A program made the translations under genes and the position numbers. Positions 1 to 5,226 of a stretch of 5,226 bases of DNA are shown piece by piece. The notes under the pieces are model-generated. The model did not search any database, was not told where the DNA came from, and saw only the letters and a list, made by a program, of their open reading frames with translations. Every line of letters begins with the position of its first letter. Position 1 is the stretch's first letter. Origin of the DNA: CBFGWV01 sp965652545 (lineage in GTDB: Bacteria > Pseudomonadota > Gammaproteobacteria > Competibacterales > Competibacteraceae); assembly GCA_965652545.1 (NCBI GenBank), contig CBFGWV010000329.1, positions 1 through 5,226 of the forward strand, read 5' to 3'.

Positions 1-21
1 CACCACCCCACGGACCCCCTT

Positions 22-1539
22 TTGACCGACCCCGTCCTTCAACTCTCCGGCATCAGCAAACGCTTCGGCCCGTTGCTGGCCAACGATGACATCAGCTTGG
101 ACCTGGGTCGCGGCGAGGTGCTCGCGCTGCTGGGCGAGAACGGCGCGGGCAAGAGCACGCTGGTGTCGATTCTCTTCGGTCACTACACCGCCGACGCGGG
201 CCGGATCACCGTCTTCGGCCAGCCCCTGCCACCGGGCAACCCGAAACTCGCCCTGGCCGCGGGTATCGGCATGGTGCATCAGCATTTCACCCTGGCGGAC
301 AACCTCACGGTGCTGGACAACGTCATGCTTGGCACCGAGCCGCTGTGGCGCCCGCTCACCCGCGCCCGCCAGGCCCGCCGCCGGCTGGCCGAAATGGCGA
401 TGCGTTTCGGCCTGACGGTCGACCCCGACGCCCGCGTCGGCAGCCTGTCGGTGGGCGAGCGCCAGCGGGTAGAGATCCTCAAAGCGCTGTACCGCGGCGC
501 GCGGATACTCATACTCGACGAGCCCACGGCGGTGCTCACCCCACAAGAGGTCGAGTCGCTGTTCGCCACCTTGAAGCAACTGGTCGGCGAGGGTTTGTCC
601 ATCATCTTCATCAGTCACAAGCTCGATGAGGTCGTAACCATCGCCCATCGTATCGCCGTGCTGCGCGGCGGCCGTCTGGTGGCGACCCGGCCGGCGGCCG
701 GGGCAACCAAGGCGGCGCTCGCCGAGCTCATGGTCGGGCGGGCCGTGGCCATGCCCAAGCGTGGCGAACAGCCCCCGGGGCCGGTGGTGCTGCGGCTGGA
801 CGCGGTCAGCGTGCATGCCGCCAAGCCCTTGCACGGTATCGACCTGAGCGTGCACGGCGGTGAGATCCTGGCCATCGCCGGTGTCTCAGGCAACGGCCAG
901 ACCACACTGGCGGAGTTGCTCTCGGGGTTGATCGCCCCGTCGGCCGGGGCGCTCACCCTGACCGACGAGACTTTGCCCGCGAAACCGGCCGCCTGGGTCG
1001 CCGCGGGAGTGGCGCGCATCCCGGAGGACCGCCACGCCGTTGGCGTGGTCGGCGACCTCACCGTTTGGGAGAACGCCATCACCGAGCGCCTGGCCAGCCC
1101 CCGCTTCGCCCGCGCCGGGCTGGTGCGGCGACGTGCGGCGCGGGCGTTCGCCGCCGATCTGGTACAGCGTTTCGACGTGCGCCTGGCCGGGCTGGAGGTG
1201 CCGGCACGCACACTCTCGGGCGGCAACATGCAAAAGCTCATCCTCGGGCGCGCCTTGTCGGTAAGCGACGGCGCCACCCCACGGCTGATCGTCGCCAGCC
1301 AGCCGACCTGGGGGCTGGATATCGGCGCGGTGGCCTATGTGCACCGCTGCCTGCTCGAGGCCGCCGCCGCGGGGGCGGCGGTGGTGCTGATCTCGGAGGA
1401 CCTGGATGAAATCTTCGCCCTCGCCGACCGGATTGCGGTCATCCACGGCGGTCGTCTGTCGCCGGCGCGTCCGCGCGCGGCCTGGACCTTGAGCGCCATC
1501 GGCCTGGCCATGGCCGGGGAGGACCGCCATGCGGTTTGA
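22..1539 (+). CDS. BMP/NupA-type ABC importer ATPase with two nucleotide-binding domains
   Basis: This cytoplasmic ATPase powers uptake through the two permeases encoded next; homologous systems carry nucleosides, nucleobases or sugars. It has two ABC domains in 505 residues, the usual family length. Domain 1 is complete: Walker A GENGAGKST (38-46), Q-loop Gln87, signature LSVGE (142-146), Walker B ILILDEPT (162-169) and H-loop His199. Domain 2 is degenerate: its Walker A-like loop GVSGNGQTT (287-295) has Gln for Lys, its signature LSGGN (398-402) is intact, its Walker B region reads IVASQPT (423-429) without Asp-Glu, and its H-loop position is Ser-Glu (458-459). This asymmetry is typical of the RbsA/NupA/YufO group, so it is not damage. 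The start is the least certain point. The TTG at 22 puts the N-terminus about where homologs begin, but no Shine-Dalgarno is visible and the frame stays open to the window edge. The 3' end overlaps permease 1 by 11 nt. The transport family is confident; the substrate is inferred. Confidence 0.93.
   Translation: MTDPVLQLSGISKRFGPLLANDDISLDLGRGEVLALLGENGAGKSTLVSILFGHYTADAGRITVFGQPLPPGNPKLALAAGIGMVHQHFTLADNLTVLDNVMLGTEPLWRPLTRARQARRRLAEMAMRFGLTVDPDARVGSLSVGERQRVEILKALYRGARILILDEPTAVLTPQEVESLFATLKQLVGEGLSIIFISHKLDEVVTIAHRIAVLRGGRLVATRPAAGATKAALAELMVGRAVAMPKRGEQPPGPVVLRLDAVSVHAAKPLHGIDLSVHGGEILAIAGVSGNGQTTLAELLSGLIAPSAGALTLTDETLPAKPAAWVAAGVARIPEDRHAVGVVGDLTVWENAITERLASPRFARAGLVRRRAARAFAADLVQRFDVRLAGLEVPARTLSGGNMQKLILGRALSVSDGATPRLIVASQPTWGLDIGAVAYVHRCLLEAAAAGAAVVLISEDLDEIFALADRIAVIHGGRLSPARPRAAWTLSAIGLAMAGEDRHAV
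1516..1523 (+). promoter_or_regulatory. Strong ribosome binding site for permease 1
   Basis: GGGGAGGA lies 5 nt before the ATG at 1529, inside the last codons of the ATPase gene. It is the best Shine-Dalgarno match in the window. It fixes the permease 1 start and confirms the 11-nt gene overlap. Confidence 0.75.
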
Positions 1540-2596
1540 GGCCCGCGAGCGCGTATCGGCGCGCCATCGGGTGGCCGCACCGCTGGGTGCCGTGGCCTTT
1601 ACCCTGGCGGTGTGCTCCCTGCTGGTGGCCTGGGCCGGTGCGCCGGTCGGCCAAGCCTACCTGCTGCTGGTGCAAGGGGCGTTCGGCTCGACCTTTGCGA
1701 TCACCGAAACACTCACCCGCGCCACGCCGTTGATCCTCACCGGGCTGGCCGTGGCCGTGGCCTTCCGCGCGCGTCTGTACAACATCGGCGCCGAGGGTCA
1801 GTTGTATCTCGGCGCCTTGGCGGCCGTGGCGATCGGCGGCCAGCACGCCGGCGGCGGCTTGGGCCTGCCGCCGCTGCTGTTGTTCCCGCTCATGCTCGCC
1901 GCCGGTGCAGCCGCCGGGGCGGTGCTACTGCTGGGACCGGCACTGCTGAAGATCCGCTTAGGTGTAGACGAGGTCGTCACCACCTTGCTGTTGAACTTCG
2001 TTGCGCTGTTGTTCGTCTCGATGATGCTCGATGGCCCGATGAAAGACCCGCTCGCGCTGGGCTGGCCGCAATCGGTCGCGTTGCTGCCGCAGATGGAGTT
2101 CAGCCGTCTGATCCCGCGCTCGCGGGTGCATAGTGGTTTGCTCATGGCCTTGGGGCTGGCCGTCCTGCTGTGGGCGGTGATGCGCTTCTCCAGCTTCGGC
2201 CTGCGTATGCGCGCGGTGGGCGCCAACGCCCGCGCGGCCGCGTTCGCGGGCATGCGGGTGGACGGGGTGATGATCCGCACCGCCCTGCTCTCCGGTGCGC
2301 TGGCGGGGCTGGCCGGCGTCGGCGAGGTCGCCGGCCGCGCCGGCTACGTCACCCTGGACATGTCGCCGGGTTACGGGTACTCGGGCATCGTCATCGCCAT
2401 GCTCGCCGGCCTGCATCCGCTGGCGGTGGTGGCCTCGGCCTTGTTCGTGGCGGCGGTGCTGGTGGGCGCGGACAGCATGAGCCGCGCCATCGGGGTGCCC
2501 AATGTCATCGCCGATGTCATCGTCGCCACCGCCTTGCTGGCCATGCTGGTGGCCACCCTGCTGACCCGCTACCGCATCCGCTGGGGGCGGGCATGA
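1529..2596 (+). CDS. ABC importer inner-membrane permease 1 (BPD_transp_2 family, NupB/YufP-like)
   Basis: This 355-residue protein is one half of the transmembrane channel. After a short basic N-terminus, hydrophobic segments appear near residues 17-38, 65-80, 90-104, 112-139, 147-167, 203-219, 250-265, 283-313 and 325-346. The stretch around 65-97 (ATPLILTGLA followed by NIGAEGQLYLGA) is the hallmark of permeases working with BMP-type binding proteins. RAVGANARAAAFAGM (228-242) sits where this family places the cytoplasmic coupling helix that contacts the ATPase. The start is supported by a strong ribosome binding site 5 nt upstream. The gene overlaps the ATPase gene by 11 nt and the next permease by 4 nt, so the three subunits are probably made in step. 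It is paralogous to permease 2, and the two likely form a heterodimer. The transported compound cannot be read from the sequence; the neighbouring deaminase suggests a nucleobase or a related ring compound. Confidence 0.93.
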   Translation: MRFEARERVSARHRVAAPLGAVAFTLAVCSLLVAWAGAPVGQAYLLLVQGAFGSTFAITETLTRATPLILTGLAVAVAFRARLYNIGAEGQLYLGALAAVAIGGQHAGGGLGLPPLLLFPLMLAAGAAAGAVLLLGPALLKIRLGVDEVVTTLLLNFVALLFVSMMLDGPMKDPLALGWPQSVALLPQMEFSRLIPRSRVHSGLLMALGLAVLLWAVMRFSSFGLRMRAVGANARAAAFAGMRVDGVMIRTALLSGALAGLAGVGEVAGRAGYVTLDMSPGYGYSGIVIAMLAGLHPLAVVASALFVAAVLVGADSMSRAIGVPNVIADVIVATALLAMLVATLLTRYRIRWGRA

Positions 2597-3531
2597 GCGA
2601 TCTGGCCGACATCCTCGTGAACGCCAGCTTCTGGGTGGCGGTACTGCGCGTCGCCACGCCGCTGATCCTCGGTACGCTGGGCGTGCTCTTGTGCGAGCGC
2701 GCAGGCGTGTTGAACCTCGGTATCGAAGGGATCATGGTCGCCGGGGCGTTCAGCGGTTGGCTGGCGGTCTATTCTGGCGCCGACCTGTGGGTGGGCGTCC
2801 TGGCCGCCGCCGCGACCGGCGCGGCGTTCGGCCTGCTGCATGGCATCCTGACCGTGCCGCTGGCCTTGTCTCAGCATGTCGCCGGCCTGGGGGTGACGTT
2901 GCTGGCGACCAGCCTGTCCTATTACGCCTACCGGGTGGTCTTCCCGCGCGTGTCCACGCCGCCCACGGTCGAGCCGTTCCCACCGCTGAGCGCTTTGGCC
3001 GGTATTCCGCTGATCGGGCCGGTGCTGGCCGAACAGACGGCGCTCACACTGTTGGCCCTGGCCCTAGTGCCGTTGCTGGCGTGGTTTCTCTACCGCACGC
3101 CGGCGGGGCTGGCGGTGCGCATGGTGGGCGAGAACCCAGCCGCCGCCGAAGGCCAGGGGTTGAACGTCATCGCCGTACGCATCGCCGCCATCATGGCCGG
3201 CTCGGCCCTGATGGGCGTGGCCGGTTCGTTCCTGACCTTGTCGGCCTTCAATGCGTTTTTCTTCAACATGGTCAACGGCCGTGGCTGGATCTGCGTCGCC
3301 CTGGTGGTGTTCGCCTCCTGGCGGCCGGGCAAGGCCTTGCTCGGGGCCGTGTTGTTCGCGGCCTTCGATGCGCTGCAACTGCGTCTGCAACAGGCCAGCG
3401 GAGCGGCCCTGCCCTACCAGCTGTACCTGATGCTGCCCTATCTGCTGTCCATCCTGGCCCTGGTGATCATGGCGCGCCGGGCGGCGTATCCTCAGGCCTT
3501 GATGAAACCCTATCGCAAAGGCGAACGGTGA
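2593..3531 (+). CDS. ABC importer inner-membrane permease 2 (BPD_transp_2 family, NupC/YufQ-like)
   Basis: This 312-residue permease is the second channel subunit. ATPLILGTLG (21-30) followed by NLGIEGIMVAGA (41-52) matches the equivalent stretch of permease 1, showing a common origin. Long hydrophobic segments follow near 47-60, 66-90, 96-115, 148-166, 197-217, 230-242, 247-262 and 276-294. RMVGENPAAAEGQGLNV (176-192) is the probable coupling helix. The reading frame is open back to about 2170, but the ATG at 2593 is the right start: it forms an ATGA overlap with the stop of permease 1, the protein then begins where family members do, and the upstream extension has Arg/Gly-rich shadow-frame composition. 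A G-rich stretch (2583-2591) precedes the ATG but is a poor Shine-Dalgarno, so initiation probably depends on ribosomes finishing permease 1. It is slightly shorter than permease 1, as is usual for this subunit pair. Confidence 0.92.
   Translation: MSDLADILVNASFWVAVLRVATPLILGTLGVLLCERAGVLNLGIEGIMVAGAFSGWLAVYSGADLWVGVLAAAATGAAFGLLHGILTVPLALSQHVAGLGVTLLATSLSYYAYRVVFPRVSTPPTVEPFPPLSALAGIPLIGPVLAEQTALTLLALALVPLLAWFLYRTPAGLAVRMVGENPAAAEGQGLNVIAVRIAAIMAGSALMGVAGSFLTLSAFNAFFFNMVNGRGWICVALVVFASWRPGKALLGAVLFAAFDALQLRLQQASGAALPYQLYLMLPYLLSILALVIMARRAAYPQALMKPYRKGER
3527..3531 (+). promoter_or_regulatory. Ribosome binding site choosing the deaminase start
   Basis: GGTGA overlaps the end of permease 2 and matches the 3' part of the GGAGGTGA consensus. 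It lies 4 nt before the ATG at 3536, a workable spacing for that part of the consensus, but only 1 nt before the in-frame GTG at 3533. This favours ATG 3536. A weaker AAAGG at 3517-3521 could serve either codon. Confidence 0.4.
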
Positions 3532-3535
3532 CGTG

Positions 3536-4780
3536 ATGCTCGATCTGATCGTCCGCAACTGCACCCTGCCCACCGGCGAAACCGGCCTCGACATCGGCGT
3601 GGCCGACGGCCGCATCGTCACCGTGGGGCCGGCGTTGACGGCCACCGCACACACGACAATCGATGCGGGCGGCCAGTTGCTCACCCCGCCGTTCGTCGAT
3701 GCGCATTTCCACATGGACTCCACCCTCAGCTACGGCCAGCCGCGGGTGAACGAATCCGGCACCTTGCTGGAGGGCATCGCACTGTGGGGCGAGCTCAAGC
3801 CGCTGCTCACCCAGGAGGCCATCGTCGAGCGGGCGCTGGCCTATTGCGAGCTGGCCATCACCCGCGGGCTGCTGGCCATCCGTTCGCACGTGGACGTGTG
3901 CGACGACCGGCTGCTGGCGGTAGAGGCGTTGCTCCACGTGCGCGAGCGGGTCAAGCCGTACATCGACCTGCAACTGGTGGCCTTCCCACAGGATGGCGCC
4001 CTGCGCGCCCCCGGCGCCCTGGCCAACCTCAAGCGGGCGCTGGATATGGGGGTGGACGTCATCGGTGGCATCCCCCACTTCGAGCGCAGCATGGCCCAGG
4101 GGGCCGAATCCGTACGCATACTCTGCGAGCTGGCCGCCGAGCGCGGGCTGCCGGTGGACATGCACTGCGACGAGAGCGACGACCCACTCTCCCGCCATAT
4201 CGAATCGCTGATCTTCGAGACCCAACGTCTGGGCTTGCACGGGCGGGTGACTGGCTCGCACCTCACCTCCATGCATTCCATGGACAACTATTACGTCTCC
4301 AAGCTGCTGCCGCTGATGCGGGAGGCCGGTGTGGCCGCCATCGCCAACCCGTTGATCAACATCACCTTGCAAGGCCGTCACGACAGTTACCCCAAGCGCC
4401 GCGGCATGACGCGGGTGCCGGAGATGCTCAAAGCCGGCATCCCCGTCGCCTTCGGCCACGACTGCGTCATGGACCCCTGGTACAGCCTGGGCTCGGCCGA
4501 CATGATCGAGGTCGCCCATATGGGCTTGCACGTGGCCCAGATGACCAGCCAGACCGGCATGCGTCAGGCATTCGAGGCCGTGACCGCCACACCGGCCCGG
4601 ATCCTCGGCCTGGGTGGCTACGGCCTGGCACCGGGCTGCAAAGCCGACTTCGTCCTGCTTCAGGCCACCGATGTCATCGACGCCATCCGCCTGCGCCCGC
4701 CGCGGCTGCACGTGGTCCGCAACGGACGGATCATAAGCACCACCGCCCCGGTCATCCCGCGCGGCACCGCGCTGCGCTGA
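3536..4780 (+). CDS. codA: Cytosine deaminase-type amidohydrolase (CodA family)
   Basis: This 414-residue cytoplasmic metal-dependent hydrolase would convert cytosine to uracil and ammonia, or deaminate a related ring. Visible active-site residues are His57 and His59 (HFH metal motif), Gln152 (FPQDG), His210 and Glu213 (HCDE), His242 (GSHLTSMH), Asp309 (GHD) and Trp315 (DPW). Each equals the recalled E. coli CodA residue (H61, H63, Q156, H214, E217, H246, D313, W319) minus four, so the core appears to align without gaps. ANPLINITLQGRHDSYPKRR (270-289) is also strongly CodA-like. Length is close to E. coli CodA (about 427). The position of E. coli Asp314 is Cys310 here, a possible specificity change. 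ATG 3536 was chosen over GTG 3533 because of the GGTGA spacing; the proteins differ by one residue. It begins 4 nt after permease 2 and closes the operon. Isocytosine, isoguanine or another aminated heterocycle are alternative substrates; the family is certain, the substrate is not. Confidence 0.9.
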   Translation: MLDLIVRNCTLPTGETGLDIGVADGRIVTVGPALTATAHTTIDAGGQLLTPPFVDAHFHMDSTLSYGQPRVNESGTLLEGIALWGELKPLLTQEAIVERALAYCELAITRGLLAIRSHVDVCDDRLLAVEALLHVRERVKPYIDLQLVAFPQDGALRAPGALANLKRALDMGVDVIGGIPHFERSMAQGAESVRILCELAAERGLPVDMHCDESDDPLSRHIESLIFETQRLGLHGRVTGSHLTSMHSMDNYYVSKLLPLMREAGVAAIANPLINITLQGRHDSYPKRRGMTRVPEMLKAGIPVAFGHDCVMDPWYSLGSADMIEVAHMGLHVAQMTSQTGMRQAFEAVTATPARILGLGGYGLAPGCKADFVLLQATDVIDAIRLRPPRLHVVRNGRIISTTAPVIPRGTALR

Positions 4781-4782
4781 GC

Positions 4783-4811
4783 TTGACCCCATCGCCCGAA
4801 GAGGCGATCTT
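4783..4811 (+). promoter_or_regulatory. Weak candidate promoter for the downstream gene
   Basis: TTGACC (4783-4788) matches five of six bases of the sigma-70 -35 consensus. With a 17-bp spacer the -10 position reads GATCTT (4806-4811), only three of six. It would start transcription about 60 nt before the ATG at 4877. The poor -10 keeps confidence low, and the match could be chance. Confidence 0.2.
4791..4808 (+). terminator. Perfect 6-bp hairpin just after the deaminase gene (possible terminator)
   Basis: ATCGCC (4791-4796) and GGCGAT (4803-4808) are exact reverse complements around the 6-nt loop CGAAGA. The hairpin starts 11 nt after the deaminase stop, the expected place for an operon end. 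The sequence after it (CTTCCCC) is not T-rich, so it is not a classic Rho-independent terminator. It may be a weak or Rho-assisted terminator, an RNA-stabilising stem, or an operator for the next gene. Confidence 0.4.
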
Positions 4812-4812
4812 C

Positions 4813-4840
4813 CCCGGCGGATTCCGGCGTTGGAGCCGGG
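4813..4840 (+). other. Second possible stem-loop in the intergenic gap
   Basis: CCCGGC (4813-4818) can pair with GCCGGG (4835-4840) across a 16-nt loop. The loop also holds a repeat of CCGGCG (4824-4829; first copy 4814-4819), so alternative pairings exist. GC-rich sequence makes such pairs common by chance. Together with the first hairpin, most of the 96-bp gap could be folded in RNA. Confidence 0.25.
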
Positions 4841-4876
4841 TGTGTTCGGACGACAGGGAGACTCACCGCGAACACC

Positions 4877-5226
4877 ATGCCCCCAACTGCGCCGGCCACC
4901 GCCCGGCGGGTGTTGATCACTGCCATTGATCTGTTCACCGGCAGTGGACCCGTCGAGGCCGACTACCGCCGCCTGATCGAACGCACGCCCACGACCGAAT
5001 TCGTGTACTTCTCTCGCGGTGCGGACCTCGATGCCGCAGGCCGATTGCCGGCCAACGCCCATCCGCTACGCCTGCGCGAGGACGTGCGCCCGCGCCCGTT
5101 CGTACCCGGCCCCCTGCCCTCGCGCACCGTGTGGCGTCACCGCCAACTCGCGCTGGCCATGGCCGCCTCGGTGCCGGGCCGCTGGTTCGATGAGGTCGAA
5201 GTCCCCGCCGGCATGCCCTTGGGCGA
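4877..5226 (+). CDS. N-terminal part of an unrecognised protein (cut by the window edge)
   Basis: An open frame of 116 codons runs from ATG 4877 off the right edge. The first residues (MPPTAPATARRVLITAID) form a short Pro/Ala-rich tail and then a hydrophobic strand like the first beta strand of a Rossmann-type fold. After it come LFTGSGPVEADYRRLIER and later VYFSRGADLD. There is no signal peptide or membrane segment, so a cytoplasmic protein is likely. Codon bias matches the genes before it, which supports real coding. The start is moderately supported: no in-frame start codon lies upstream within the gap, but the nearest purine-rich site (AGGGAG, 4855-4860) is 16 nt away, too far for normal use. 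The overall look faintly recalls N-termini of sugar-nucleotide glycosyltransferases, but no motif confirms this and no function is claimed. The 96-bp gap suggests a transcription unit separate from the deaminase operon. Confidence 0.7.
   Translation, partial: MPPTAPATARRVLITAIDLFTGSGPVEADYRRLIERTPTTEFVYFSRGADLDAAGRLPANAHPLRLREDVRPRPFVPGPLPSRTVWRHRQLALAMAASVPGRWFDEVEVPAGMPLG

Noticed and set aside
1361..1381. A strong 8-bp hairpin, CCGCCGCC/GGCGGCGG with a 5-nt loop.
   Set aside because: It falls inside the ATPase coding sequence at an alanine-rich stretch (residues 447-453). Repeated GCC/GCG alanine codons produce it, and no T-tract follows.
615..1530. Two long minus-strand frames (615-1277 and 886-1530) inside the ATPase gene.
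   Set aside because: Both are antisense to conserved ABC motifs, have shadow composition, and belong to no family I recognise.
2170..2592. A 141-codon N-terminal extension of permease 2.
   Set aside because: The extension lies within permease 1 in another frame, is Arg/Gly-rich and not membrane-like, and the ATGA overlap at 2593 gives a family-typical start.
4791..4808. A confident Rho-independent terminator call for the inverted repeat.
   Set aside because: The stem is only 6 bp and is followed by CTTCCCC instead of a T-run, so it is kept only as a possible terminator.
3784..4929. A 381-codon plus-strand frame spanning the deaminase gene and the gap after it.
   Set aside because: It overlaps codA in a different frame, has Arg/Ala/Pro/Gly-rich shadow composition, and has no motif or ribosome site.
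3467..5062. A 531-codon open frame on the minus strand opposite the deaminase gene.
   Set aside because: It lies antisense to codA, whose catalytic motifs are unmistakable. Its translation is rich in Gly, His, Gln and Arg with no family motif, as expected for an antisense shadow in high-G+C DNA.
1..5226. CRISPR arrays, tRNA/rRNA genes, insertion sequences and tandem repeats.
   Set aside because: Nearly all of the window is explained by five coding regions, and no regularly spaced repeats, terminal inverted repeats, transposase motifs or cloverleaf sequences were seen by eye.

Overview
This high-G+C window reads as a piece of a proteobacterial chromosome. The evidence is tightly packed, overlapping genes, codons strongly biased to G or C at the third position, and proteobacterial-looking protein sequences; the genus cannot be told from the sequence. 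All genes are on the + strand. No RNA genes, insertion sequences, CRISPR arrays or phage genes were seen.

Positions 22-4780 form one compact operon: (1) a double-domain ABC ATPase, (2) and (3) two paralogous membrane permeases of the BPD_transp_2 family, and (4) an amidohydrolase with every catalytic and metal-binding residue of cytosine deaminase (CodA). The first three are the ATPase and channel of a BMP/NupABC-type importer, a family known for nucleosides, nucleobases and related compounds. The substrate-binding lipoprotein that normally completes it is not in the window and probably lies just upstream. Genes overlap by 11 nt (ATPase/permease 1) and 4 nt (permease 1/permease 2), and a 4-nt gap separates permease 2 from the deaminase, so translational coupling is likely. 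The simplest reading is a salvage or catabolic module: the importer brings in a nucleobase-like amine, and the deaminase hydrolyses it to the oxo compound plus ammonia. For cytosine the product would be uracil.

Positions 4781-4876 are a 96-bp gap with a perfect 6-bp inverted repeat, a second possible stem and a weak promoter-like pair. A further gene begins at 4877 and runs off the right edge. It is not recognised with confidence; a sugar-nucleotide glycosyltransferase-like N-terminus is a weak possibility. It is probably a separate transcription unit.

There is no clear sign of a wholly new system. The points most worth a second look are the true substrate of the importer/deaminase pair (the residue matching E. 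coli CodA Asp314 is a cysteine), the TTGA junction at the left edge, and the structured gap at 4781-4876.
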